A stretch of 64,000 nucleotides of DNA from Adhaeribacter aerolatus (GTDB lineage Bacteria > Bacteroidota > Bacteroidia > Cytophagales > Hymenobacteraceae), in the NCBI RefSeq assembly GCF_007991635.1, contig NZ_BJYS01000023.1, forward strand, positions 60,315 through 124,314. The letters run 5' to 3'. The notes below the pieces were generated by a model. It did not search any database and was not told where the DNA came from. It saw only the letters and a program-made list of their open reading frames with translations. The position numbers and the translations under genes were made by a program. The number at the start of each line of letters is the position of its first letter. Position 1 is the first letter of the stretch. Below are positions 27,693 through 36,901 of the stretch, one piece after another.

Positions 27693-30600
27693 CTATTGCC
27701 CCATAACCAGCCGGGTTTGAGCAGCTGTATCGCCAGCCTCTCGTAACATTATACTAAGCGGTCCTTTCGGGCGTATGTTCCTATCAATAGCCAGCGTAAT
27801 TTGATGGATACCTTGGGGAAGCTCGGTAACCGTGGCCTGATTGTTAGCTAGCGCCAGTGGCTTTTGCCCGGCCCATGCCGTAAGGCCGGCGGTAGAGTTG
27901 AAGGCAAAGTTTACCTGACCTTTATTCAATACTTCTACCTCAAACCGGACAATACTGTATGGCTGTTTTCCATTAACCCCGGCAATGGGCAATTCTTCAA
28001 TGGGCAAGTCGCCGGCAACTTTGCTGTAGGCTGGCACCAACGCTATCTTGGTATTTTCTTTCAACAGATAACCTAATCCTTCGTCGCTGAGTTTTTTAGC
28101 GGTTTCTTTATTCGCGGCCAGGGTTTCCCAGCGCCGGACAAAACGGTCGGTGGGCACCCGGTATTTACCCGATTCACCTAATTTAGAAAGAAACCCAACC
28201 AGATTCATAAATTCTTCTTTCTCCAAGCCGGCCGTTAAACCGGGTGGCATCAGGGAACCAGGTATTTTTGTGAGTGAATTAATCTGGTTTTTAGGAATAG
28301 CGACACCCTTGCCGGCGGCATCGCGCATCACAATCTCCGAGGTACCGTTACTTACCAGGTAACCCATCATTTCGGAGCCGTCTTTTTTAGCTACCCGTTG
28401 CAGTTCGTAGCCTTCTTTTATGGAGTTAGACGGGTAAAGAATAGAATTGATGATAGTTTCTACGGGTGAGCTGGTGCCCAAACTGCTTAAATCCGGACCA
28501 TTCAGGCCACCGGCGCCGCCAATAGCGTGGCAGGTAGTACAATTGGTTTTACGAAATACGGCCTCGCCTAAATCGGGATTAGCGCTGCCTCTTATTTCTA
28601 CGGCTAACTTGTTAATATCCTGGCTGCTGAGCTGCTGCGGCATGCGTTCGGTGGGCAGGAACCCACCGGAAGCTTCCAGGGCTTTTATCATCAATAGCAC
28701 CTCTTCGTTTTTTTGCTTACCCCAAGGAATCTGTCGCTGAAAGGCTGGGCGGATGGCTTTAGCTGTATTTGCCGGTATTTTTTTCGCCATAATGGCTTCG
28801 GCCAATAACTGTGTGCCCTGCTTATGCGCAAAAAAGGCCTGGAACAAATCAGCAGCATCGGTTTTTTCCGGCATTGTGCGCAATAATTCAGCCCCAATCC
28901 GGGAAGCTTCCGTTACGTTTAAAGGTACCAGTTGGGCCGTTGCTAAAATTTTTAAGTCAGCCGGATTTTTTCCGCGGGCCAGTTCCGTTAATAATTTTTC
29001 ACCTTTATTTTTATCTAATGTAACCAGCGCGGCTAAAGCCGCTTTCTTAATATTTTTATCTTGGTGCTGAATGAGTTTGGTTAACTGCGGCCGCATTTCT
29101 ATTAGCTGCCAATAGCCCATTAAACGCACTGCATTCAGCACAATGGCCTCGTCAGGACTAGTGGTAAAGCTGGCAATCCGGTTTAAGTTTTTGTCCGGTT
29201 TTAATCCCCGCTGCCGGGCGGCCTCCGCCAAGGCACCTAACTGAGCCGCTACATTTTTACTTTGCCCGGCATAACCCTGCACCGCCATATCGAACAAAAT
29301 ATTTAAATCAGCGGTCTTCCCCCGCTTGGCAACCGCGTTTAGTACATCTGCCTGGTACGCTTCGGGCACTACATTTTTCTGATACAACTGCACGAGCGGG
29401 GTAACGGCCTCCGGATTATTTACCGATTTAAGCACAAAAGCGGTTTTCTGGGCACTCCCTAAAAATTCCGGCTCCGTTTTCAGGCGGGCCATTAAGGCTG
29501 GTTCCAGTTCGCGGGTGGTTTGCCAAAGGGCATAATCTAAAAATTCATCCATCGGCTGGTCTAATACCGCTAAAGCCGTACGAGCCGCTTCGGCCGTTTT
29601 TACTTTCCGGAGGGCAATTACGGCTTCTAACCGCACCTGCGGATGCTTATCCTGCACGGCTTTGGTAAGCAGGGCGGGCATATTCGCTATTTTGTTATGC
29701 CAGAGTTGCAAGGCCCGCAATCCGGCCGCGCGGGCCTGGTGGTTTTGGGCATTTATTAAATTCAGGAGCAGCGGCTCGTTTACCACATCCAGCGACTGGT
29801 ACACCCACAAGGCCTCTAACAACTGATGTTCGTAATCCGAATCTTTTTTATCCAGGTTGCTGATCCATTTTTGCAATGCCGGAATTACTTCTTTTTCGCC
29901 GCGGGATTTTAGTACCAGCCTAGCCTGCGAACGGGTCCAGTCTTCGGGTAATTTTAAGGCCTCTAATAATTCCGGCACCGAAGCTTTTGTTAGTTGCGGC
30001 GTTTTCACCAGCGGCCGGTTTTTCGCCACAATCCGCCAGATACGGCCGTGCTGCTGGTCGCGGCGCGGATCATGAAAATCTACTTCGCCGTGCTGAATAA
30101 TGGGGTTGTACCAATCGGCTACGTAAATAGCGCCATCAGGGCCCACCGAAATATCTACCGGCCGGAAAGCCACGTGATCGGTCCATAATAAATCTTCTAC
30201 CTGCTTGGAAGCATAGCCACTACCCTGCTCTTCCAGCCGGAAACGGTTTATGCGGTTGGCCCGGAAATCGTTGGTGATAACGCTATTTTGCCACGATTCC
30301 GGTAAGTGCCGGCCCGAAATAACTTCCAGGCCGCTGTGTTTGGGCTGGCCCGGATTTAAACCCCTAATAATTCTTTCGGCGCCCGGCGAGGTTACAAACG
30401 TTGCTCCCGGAAAGGCATAATTAATACCTTCGTTACCGGCCCCATCGGTCAGAAAAGATTGGCCCCAGCGGTTGAATTGCAGTCCCCAAGGGTTAATCAG
30501 GCCTTTGGCGTACACATCTAACGCCAGGTTTTTAGGTCGTAGTTGCCACACGCCGCCGCCTTCCAGGCGCTTAACACCCGCGGGCGTTTCAACGTGGCTG

Positions 30601-31223
30601 TAGATATAAATTGACTGATTAAAATACAGGCTACCTTCCGGCCCCCAGCGGAAAGTATGAATCAGGTGGTGGGTATCGGCGGTGCCAAAACCGGTTAATA
30701 TTACCCGCCGTTGGTCAGCTTTGCCATCGTTATCGGTGTCGGCAAAGTGTAATATTTCGGTGGAGTTGGCCACGTAAACGCCGCCATCGCCCGGCAATAT
30801 TCCGGTGGGTGTGAGTAAGCCTTCGGCAAAAACCGTTGATTTATCAGCCTTGCCATCTTTATTTGTATCTTCCAGCACAAATATTTTATCGTTGGCTTCT
30901 TCGCCTGTTTTCAGGTGCGGATAAGCGGTACTGCTTACGACCCACAACCGCCCATCGGCGTCCCAGTTCATCTGAATTGGCTTAGCCACCAGCGGCTCCG
31001 CGGCAAACAAAGTTACTTCAAAACCATCGGCAATTTTAAAGGAGGCCAGTTCGTCTTTCGGGTCCGGATTGTCCTGGTCGTCTTCCTGGTTTATCATTGC
31101 CGTAAAAAGCAGCACCACCGGAATAATAAATATTCCGCCCCAAACTTTTGCGGCCCACCCCGAAACGGAAAATATTCGATTTAATCCAGGTTTAGCTGTA
31201 CTTATTCTTTTTTTCTCTTTCAT
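27693..31223 (-). CDS. PVC-type heme-binding membrane dehydrogenase-like protein with HEAT repeats
   Basis: This 1176-residue exported protein resembles the large dehydrogenase/cytochrome fusions abundant in Planctomycetota and Bacteroidota. In order: an N-terminal hydrophobic segment (about 23-45) as signal anchor; a beta-propeller domain (about 60-400) with FALVAKPIQMNWD-like and DGAIYVADWYNP segments; alpha-helical HEAT-like repeats (about 420-860); a c-type cytochrome with C895-x-x-C898-H899 in CTTCHAIGG; and a C-terminal beta domain. The ATG at 31223 is chosen because the longer frame begins with TTG. It starts one base after the TGA of the SGNH hydrolase, so translation is probably coupled. 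The substrate is unknown; members are suspected to act on sugars. Confidence 0.9.
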   Translation of the reverse strand: MKEKKRISTAKPGLNRIFSVSGWAAKVWGGIFIIPVVLLFTAMINQEDDQDNPDPKDELASFKIADGFEVTLFAAEPLVAKPIQMNWDADGRLWVVSSTAYPHLKTGEEANDKIFVLEDTNKDGKADKSTVFAEGLLTPTGILPGDGGVYVANSTEILHFADTDNDGKADQRRVILTGFGTADTHHLIHTFRWGPEGSLYFNQSIYIYSHVETPAGVKRLEGGGVWQLRPKNLALDVYAKGLINPWGLQFNRWGQSFLTDGAGNEGINYAFPGATFVTSPGAERIIRGLNPGQPKHSGLEVISGRHLPESWQNSVITNDFRANRINRFRLEEQGSGYASKQVEDLLWTDHVAFRPVDISVGPDGAIYVADWYNPIIQHGEVDFHDPRRDQQHGRIWRIVAKNRPLVKTPQLTKASVPELLEALKLPEDWTRSQARLVLKSRGEKEVIPALQKWISNLDKKDSDYEHQLLEALWVYQSLDVVNEPLLLNLINAQNHQARAAGLRALQLWHNKIANMPALLTKAVQDKHPQVRLEAVIALRKVKTAEAARTALAVLDQPMDEFLDYALWQTTRELEPALMARLKTEPEFLGSAQKTAFVLKSVNNPEAVTPLVQLYQKNVVPEAYQADVLNAVAKRGKTADLNILFDMAVQGYAGQSKNVAAQLGALAEAARQRGLKPDKNLNRIASFTTSPDEAIVLNAVRLMGYWQLIEMRPQLTKLIQHQDKNIKKAALAALVTLDKNKGEKLLTELARGKNPADLKILATAQLVPLNVTEASRIGAELLRTMPEKTDAADLFQAFFAHKQGTQLLAEAIMAKKIPANTAKAIRPAFQRQIPWGKQKNEEVLLMIKALEASGGFLPTERMPQQLSSQDINKLAVEIRGSANPDLGEAVFRKTNCTTCHAIGGAGGLNGPDLSSLGTSSPVETIINSILYPSNSIKEGYELQRVAKKDGSEMMGYLVSNGTSEIVMRDAAGKGVAIPKNQINSLTKIPGSLMPPGLTAGLEKEEFMNLVGFLSKLGESGKYRVPTDRFVRRWETLAANKETAKKLSDEGLGYLLKENTKIALVPAYSKVAGDLPIEELPIAGVNGKQPYSIVRFEVEVLNKGQVNFAFNSTAGLTAWAGQKPLALANNQATVTELPQGIHQITLAIDRNIRPKGPLSIMLREAGDTAAQTRLVMGQ

Positions 31224-31224
31224 G

Positions 31225-32466
31225 TCATTTAACAAGGGTAAGCTGATACACCATTGGTTTTGGGTGGCGGGTTAAAGCAATTTGTCCTTCGAGCCAGGCA
31301 ATAATAATATTTAAATCTTCTAAGCCCTTGACGTGCCGGCCTTGTTCGTGGGAGCGAAACCCCAGAATATAAGTCCGGTTCTGCGGGCGGTACTGTTGAA
31401 AAAATAACTGGTTCTTTTTAAAAATCAAATCCCGCAATTGCGCCGCCTGGTTAAATGAAGCCCCGTGCCGAATGGCTACCCCTTCTTTCCATTGCGCGGC
31501 CGAAGCCGTAATAACCTGGTCATCGTTGGCCGTAAGCGTATAAATGCCTTTTTTCAGGCCGGGTATTTTTATTAGCTGAGCTTTATCTGCGGTTCCTTCT
31601 GCTATTTGCGGCAATGGTAGCGGCAAATATTCCGGTTCCAGGGTAAATGTAACTTGGCCTTTATCCTTACCCGCATTTATAATTTTAACCGGAGCAGTGG
31701 ACTCTCCCGCGTTTTTAGAAATATTGATAATGGCCGAATCCTGGCGCGGTGTTAAACCCAGTCCTTTTTCTAAGGTGGTAGCCAGATAATAGTAACCGGT
31801 TTCGTTCAGGTGCACCCCATTATCCGATATTTTCACCTGTTTGTTGAGCGCCAGCATTGGCTGGTAGATATCAATATATCGCTGGCTGCGCTCCGCCGCT
31901 GTTTTGGCAATAGTGGTTGCGTACAGTTCCAGCATGGCATTCCGCGGCGCTACCTGGGTGGGTGTTTCGGTAGTCATCATCGGTATCGGCGACAACAGAA
32001 TGGCCTTGGCACCCAGTTGTTCTATTTTATCGAGCAATTTGTTTAAGCCCTGTTTAAAACGGGCAACACCCTCCTCTTCTTCCTGGGCCTCGATGGCACC
32101 GTAAGAGATAAATACCACCGTAGGTTGCGCCTTGGTTAATTGCTCGATTAATAAATCATAGGCGCTCGGCGAGGAAATATAGCTGCGGGCTTCGCCCCAA
32201 ACGGTATCTCCGGTCCAGCCAATATTCCGGAAAGTAACGTTTTGGTTCGGCCAGCGGGTAGTCAAAACGAACTCCAGGTAACCATACGGCATGTCGTTTT
32301 CAAACAGAGAATTTCCCAGAAAAACTACCCGATCACCGTTTTTTAGGTTAAAGTTGGTATCGGCTGGCGCAGTTTTCGGAGCGGCATTTTGGGCAGTTAC
32401 TTTTCCGTAGGATAAGGTAAAAAGCCAAAATAAAATATAGCTAAGTGTGGTGGATAGCTTTCTCAT
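31225..32466 (-). CDS. SGNH/GDSL-family hydrolase, secreted
   Basis: This 413-residue exported protein begins with a signal peptide (MRKLSTTLSYILFWLFTLSYG). The SGNH block I reads VVFLGNSLFEND, with the serine in GNS rather than GDS. NIGWTGDTVWGE supplies the block II glycine, FISYGAIEAQ replaces the usual GxND of block III, and SDNGVHLNETGYYYLA gives the block V aspartate and histidine. The weak block III means the oxyanion hole differs from typical esterases. Probable role is removing acyl groups from a glycan, by family. The stop codon is one base from the ATG of the PVC-type heme protein, indicating a two-gene operon. This pairing recurs in sugar-oxidising loci of Planctomycetota and Bacteroidota, as I recall. 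Confidence 0.85.
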   Translation of the reverse strand: MRKLSTTLSYILFWLFTLSYGKVTAQNAAPKTAPADTNFNLKNGDRVVFLGNSLFENDMPYGYLEFVLTTRWPNQNVTFRNIGWTGDTVWGEARSYISSPSAYDLLIEQLTKAQPTVVFISYGAIEAQEEEEGVARFKQGLNKLLDKIEQLGAKAILLSPIPMMTTETPTQVAPRNAMLELYATTIAKTAAERSQRYIDIYQPMLALNKQVKISDNGVHLNETGYYYLATTLEKGLGLTPRQDSAIINISKNAGESTAPVKIINAGKDKGQVTFTLEPEYLPLPLPQIAEGTADKAQLIKIPGLKKGIYTLTANDDQVITASAAQWKEGVAIRHGASFNQAAQLRDLIFKKNQLFFQQYRPQNRTYILGFRSHEQGRHVKGLEDLNIIIAWLEGQIALTRHPKPMVYQLTLVK

Positions 32467-32781
32467 GCAATATTAATTTAAGTAATATTTCCGGCAGAAA
32501 TAATCCGGATAAATGCACTTGGTTAAAGTGCTGCGATTGAACGAGAAATATAATAATATTATCTGCTTACCGGATTGAATTAGCTATATTTTTATTGTAA
32601 AACAGAAAACTTTTGGCAAAAAATGGAGTCTTAACTTTAAGAATGAATCAAAATAAACAGGTACAAATATTTACTACTACTGTTTTGCTGCTTGAATTTA
32701 AAAATATTTAGTTTCTAGGGAAGCACTTTCGACTTAACGACGGCATATTTTAGGCAGTTTAAATATTACTGGATTAATACC
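32467..32781. other. Divergent promoter region
   Basis: 315 bp of AT-rich DNA lies between the divergent SGNH hydrolase and lipid A deacylase genes. It must hold both promoters. I could not place a convincing -7/-33 pair and saw no other feature. Confidence 0.45.
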
Positions 32782-33942
32782 TTGAAGTGGCCTTCCGGTA
32801 CATTAAGAAGTTGTAAATTAATGCTGCTATTGACTGGAATAAACGCTTTAACTCCACCACTATTTGCCCAGGTTGATTCCACTCAGAACAGAAGCAATTC
32901 CGGCAGGCTGCAAGACTTATTTTCGGTTGGCACAGGTTTGCAGCACGGTTTTATTTTCCCGCACTCCCAGGCCGTACAAAATACCAAAGGTGCCCGGCCT
33001 ACCGGCGTAGAGGCCATCCTGAGTCGGCAACGGAACGATGCGCCCACCTGGAACCTGTGTAATTGTTTTCCGCGCCAGGGAATATTACTCGCTTATTATA
33101 ATTTTGATAATGCTATTTTGGGTAAAGGCACTACTGCCGCTTATTTTCTGGAGCCTACTTACCGCATTAGCCGCAAAACACTTTTTCCCTTTAAAGGAGC
33201 CGCCGGTTTAGCTTACCTTACTAACCCGTTTGATAGCATCCGCAACCCGGCCAATCAATCGTACAGTACTGCCGTGAGCGCTTACCTGTTGTTTGGGGCC
33301 GGTGCCTGGTTTCGCCTGAACAACCACTGGTGGCTAAACCCTTCGGTTAATTACCAGCATGTATCCAACGGAGGCATGAAGCAGCCTAACAAGGGAATAA
33401 ATTGGCCGACTGCCGGCATTTCGGTAAGTTACCAGCCGCTGATCCGGCCTTATTATAGGGGCACGCGGTTAAAAGAAAAATATTGGAGAACTTATGCACC
33501 GCGCTGGGAGGTTACCGCATTTGGCACTTCCCGACGAGGCTACGATGCCAACCGGAATCGCATCCGCTCGCCTTTAATGGGCTTAGCAGTACAGAGAGCC
33601 AAGCAGGTTGGCCGTATTAGCGCTTTAACCCTAAGCGCCGAAGTTTACCACGACGAAGAACTTCAAAATGAGCTTACCAAAGCTTCTATAAAGGCCAGTC
33701 CGGTAAAAGCCGGTGTAATGGCCGGACACGAATTTATTTTAGGCAAATTTTTATTTAGCCAACGGTTAGGCTACTACGTTTTTGATCAAACTCCGTACTT
33801 CGAAAAATTATTTCACCGCTGGGGTTTGCATTACCGGATTAACCAACAGTTTGGGGCAGGGTTTAATTTATTGGCGCACAGTGAGGTGGCTGAATTTATT
33901 GATTTGCGGTTATCTTATTCTTTTCAGAAGAAACCCAATTAA
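32782..33942 (+). CDS. Acyloxyacyl hydrolase family, PagL-like lipid A deacylase
   Basis: This 386-residue outer-membrane protein probably removes acyl chains from lipid A. The hallmark is H193-V-S195 in NYQHVSNGG, matching the His/Ser pair of PagL, followed by PNKGINWPTAGISVSY as a membrane strand. Many alternating aromatic segments suggest a beta-barrel. It is much longer than PagL (about 170 residues); the C-terminal half, with further barrel-like strands, appears unique to this Bacteroidota subfamily. The first frame start is TTG at 32782, giving a good signal peptide with a basic N-terminus and cleavage after LFA. An ATG at 32821 would give a shorter one. Both are possible. Confidence 0.8.
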   Translation: MKWPSGTLRSCKLMLLLTGINALTPPLFAQVDSTQNRSNSGRLQDLFSVGTGLQHGFIFPHSQAVQNTKGARPTGVEAILSRQRNDAPTWNLCNCFPRQGILLAYYNFDNAILGKGTTAAYFLEPTYRISRKTLFPFKGAAGLAYLTNPFDSIRNPANQSYSTAVSAYLLFGAGAWFRLNNHWWLNPSVNYQHVSNGGMKQPNKGINWPTAGISVSYQPLIRPYYRGTRLKEKYWRTYAPRWEVTAFGTSRRGYDANRNRIRSPLMGLAVQRAKQVGRISALTLSAEVYHDEELQNELTKASIKASPVKAGVMAGHEFILGKFLFSQRLGYYVFDQTPYFEKLFHRWGLHYRINQQFGAGFNLLAHSEVAEFIDLRLSYSFQKKPN

Positions 33943-34069
33943 TACCACAGAGCTTTGAAGTTTGCTTTCACCCTTTTGTGTTATCTTTTTAATGGAAGCC
34001 GTATTCGATTTATTCTTCTAATAAATTTTGAAAGCACAATTTTAAGCATAATCATTTTTGCAGGTAACA

Positions 34070-35512
34070 CTACTCCACCACCATATTGCCGGCAGACCAG
34101 TAAAGTAAAGTTTTAGCTTTCGCGTACTTCGTTTGGAGGGAATAAAGCTTTTGTTGCGACTCCAGCAGTTTGGCTTCCCGGGAATTTACCAGGAACAAAG
34201 AACTCTCCCCGTTCTGAAAACGAATAACCTCGCCGTTCCGGAGCTTATTTGCATTTTCTACCATTTGCTCCTGCAATTTTATTTGCGCGGCCAGCGACTC
34301 CCAATCGTTAAAAGCGGCCAGTAAACTGTTTTCTATTTCACGGGTGGTTTGCTGGAGTTCCAGGTTGTTGGCTTGCTGCTTGGCTTTGGTAAGCTGGAGT
34401 TTGCCCCTTTCTTCCCGCAGAAATAATGGCACATTAAAACTCATCCCTAATTTGTAGTTGGCCCACAGGTACTGCCGCTCGAAAGCATCCGGGCGGAGGT
34501 AAAAATCTTTTTGGAGTACATTATATTCTACATTGAGTTTTGGTTTTAACTTCTCGGTAGCCAGGCGTTGTTCTACCTGTAATTGCTGGCCTTTCAGGTT
34601 AATTTTGCGCAAATCCGGGTGGTTGGTTTTGGCTAGTTCCAGCAATTGCTGCATCGAGTCCTGGGGCAGCGTAGTAAGTTCACTGCCGGTTAAAGCGGGC
34701 ACGGTTCGTTCCTGTAACTCCAACGGGACCGCGTTTTCAGCCCAGAGGTGCGTGGCTACCATTAGCCGGACATTATTATAGGCAAGTTGCGCCTGCTGCA
34801 CCAGCACCTGACGGTTTTGTACTTCGGTTAAAGCTTCTACGGTGTCAATAGCGGCCAGGTCGCCTTCCCGCACGCGTATCCGGACAGCTTTCAGCCGGAA
34901 ATCAGCAAGTTCCAGGGCTTCGCGGTAAAGCTGCATTTCGCGGTAATACAAAAGCCAGTCCCAGTAATCTTTCGTTGCCTGCAACAAAAGCTTGTTTATG
35001 AGTTTTACCCACTCGGCCTCGGCAATATCCTGCAGCAACACGGCTTGCTTAATAGTAGCCCGGCGCTGGTCGATAAACAAACCCTGGCCCAGTGGTACCG
35101 AAACGCCCGCAAAGCTTAAACCGCCGGCCGGCGTGTTGTTTTCAGGGTTTAAATATTGGCCGCGGGTTTGATCATAGCCAGCTTTTAAATCGAAGCCGAA
35201 CCACGTAGGAATTTCCAGGGTATTATTCCAGAGATGATAATATTCTTTCCCGTTGTATTCTTTGCGGTAAATTTTAGAACTGATAACCGGATCGAGCGTG
35301 CCGCGGGCCATCCGTAATTCTTGCCGGGCTTGCTCGGTTAGCAATGCGGCCTGGGAGGCAACCGGGTGGTTTTGCAAAACAAGCCGGTGAAACTCCTGTA
35401 AGGTAAGCACCTGCACCGAATCGGGGTTTTGCGCTTTTGCCGGAGATAAACCCAGCACCAGCAAACCCAGTACCAGCTCAAGTTTTAGCATATAAAGCTG
35501 AATATTTTTCAT
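34070..35512 (-). CDS. TolC-family outer-membrane efflux protein
   Basis: This 480-residue protein has a signal peptide (about 1-27, ending SPAKAQ) and two internally homologous halves rich in long heptad helices. Examples are LLTEQARQELRMARGTLDP and LAKTNHPDLRKINLKGQQ. This is the TolC architecture of a trimeric channel crossing periplasm and outer membrane. It starts 6 bp after the HlyD-family adaptor and is the last gene of the TetR-ABC-HlyD-TolC operon, so it probably supplies the outer-membrane exit for that exporter. Confidence 0.9.
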   Translation of the reverse strand: MKNIQLYMLKLELVLGLLVLGLSPAKAQNPDSVQVLTLQEFHRLVLQNHPVASQAALLTEQARQELRMARGTLDPVISSKIYRKEYNGKEYYHLWNNTLEIPTWFGFDLKAGYDQTRGQYLNPENNTPAGGLSFAGVSVPLGQGLFIDQRRATIKQAVLLQDIAEAEWVKLINKLLLQATKDYWDWLLYYREMQLYREALELADFRLKAVRIRVREGDLAAIDTVEALTEVQNRQVLVQQAQLAYNNVRLMVATHLWAENAVPLELQERTVPALTGSELTTLPQDSMQQLLELAKTNHPDLRKINLKGQQLQVEQRLATEKLKPKLNVEYNVLQKDFYLRPDAFERQYLWANYKLGMSFNVPLFLREERGKLQLTKAKQQANNLELQQTTREIENSLLAAFNDWESLAAQIKLQEQMVENANKLRNGEVIRFQNGESSLFLVNSREAKLLESQQKLYSLQTKYAKAKTLLYWSAGNMVVE

Positions 35513-35518
35513 GATGCC

Positions 35519-36898
35519 TTAATATTCTTCTTTAGCTTGGTCTGTACTGGCTTTAGCGGTTTTCTTATCCTGGGTGCCGGTTTCCTTGCCGCCGGTGTAA
35601 TCGGCCGGAAAGCTGTTTAACTGCCGCCAGATTTCGTACCACATCGGTACGGTATTGAGCATGGCCCACCCGAAAACCCCCGAACCTACCCGCAAAGCAT
35701 TGGGCCACGGTTCCTGTTCAGGGTCGGGCACCACCAATAAACGGTACTGGCCGTTGGTGCCGGTGTTATCGATAACCGCTACCTGCCCCCCGAAGGTACC
35801 AAAACTAGCACCGGGCCAACCCGAAAAGACCAGAGCAGGCCATCCTTCAAACTGCAGCCGGACCTTATCATCGCGCTTAATCAAAGGCAGGTCCAGGGCA
35901 TTAACGTAAAGCTCCGCGGCTAACTGCGGGTTTGCCGGCATAATAGTAGCTACCGGTTCCCCTTCTTTTATGGTCTCTCCTAATCCGGCTTTCAACGTCC
36001 GGACCAGGTAACCGTCCTGCGGGGCCAGAATGTGATAATACTGGCTCCGGATCTGGGTGTTACTGTATTCATTTTGCAGCTTCGAAAGCTCGGCCTGGGT
36101 GCCGTAGATGTACGAGCGGGTGGCGTTTAATTCAGCATCAGCCTTAGCTATTTTATCGGCGTATTCGGCCTGCAAAGAGTTTAGCTCGGTGCGGGCATTC
36201 TGCAACTCGGCCCGGGAGGCATCATATTTATTCTTTACCGAAAGTAGTTTGGCCTGGGCTTCCTGTAGTTTCAGGCGACGGGATTCCAGTTCGGTCAGGG
36301 ATTTTAAACCTTGGTTGTAGAGGCTTTCCTGGCGGGCAAACTGCGATTCGGCAATGGTTAAGTCGGTGCGTTGCGCTACCACGTCCATGCTGTCGCTTTG
36401 CAGTTTCAGGCGCGTTTGCTGTACTTTATTACGGGCTTTCTGCAAGCTAAAAGTTAAACCCAGGCGCAGGGCTTGTATTTGCGCCTGCATTGCCTGGGCT
36501 TTGGCTTCGGTAGCGTTGGCGGCACCATGCTTGGCTTCTACCTGCTCGCTCAGGCGGGCCAGTAACTGCGGATCCAGATATTTTTCCTTAACTTCAGTAA
36601 TGCTTACAATGGTATCACCTTTTTTTACCAAAGCGCCTTCCATTACATGCCAGGCCTGAATCCGGCCGGCAATAACGGCTTCTATGGTTTGGGGCCGGTC
36701 TTGCGGTGTTAGAGCCGTCAGCGAACCAGTAGAACGAATATTCTGGGTCCAGGGCAAAAACAAGCAAAGGATTAATACCAGGAAAATCCCGCCCAGCCAA
36801 TAAGTAAGCAGCCGGCCCAACCGGGGGGTTTGTACCTGCCGCATCGATTCCAGTTGCATCAGGTCCGCGCTGTTTATTTCATTATTAATTTCAGGCAT
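35519..36898 (-). CDS. HlyD-family periplasmic adaptor protein
   Basis: This 459-residue membrane fusion protein links the ABC transporter to TolC. A single transmembrane helix (about 30-50, WLGGIFLVLILCLFLPW) follows a short cytoplasmic N-terminus. Next come the first half of a lipoyl domain (VIAGRIQAWHVMEGALVKKGDTI), a very long coiled-coil hairpin (about 105-285) with regular LxxxQxxL patterns, the second lipoyl half (ILAPQDGYLVRTLKAGLGE) and a beta-barrel. The C-terminal tail is rich in lysine and threonine. It starts 3 bp after the ABC gene's stop codon and is 6 bp ahead of tolC, so all three are tightly co-transcribed. Exported substrate is unknown. Confidence 0.92.
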   Translation of the reverse strand: MPEINNEINSADLMQLESMRQVQTPRLGRLLTYWLGGIFLVLILCLFLPWTQNIRSTGSLTALTPQDRPQTIEAVIAGRIQAWHVMEGALVKKGDTIVSITEVKEKYLDPQLLARLSEQVEAKHGAANATEAKAQAMQAQIQALRLGLTFSLQKARNKVQQTRLKLQSDSMDVVAQRTDLTIAESQFARQESLYNQGLKSLTELESRRLKLQEAQAKLLSVKNKYDASRAELQNARTELNSLQAEYADKIAKADAELNATRSYIYGTQAELSKLQNEYSNTQIRSQYYHILAPQDGYLVRTLKAGLGETIKEGEPVATIMPANPQLAAELYVNALDLPLIKRDDKVRLQFEGWPALVFSGWPGASFGTFGGQVAVIDNTGTNGQYRLLVVPDPEQEPWPNALRVGSGVFGWAMLNTVPMWYEIWRQLNSFPADYTGGKETGTQDKKTAKASTDQAKEEY

Positions 36899-36901
36899 AA
36901 C

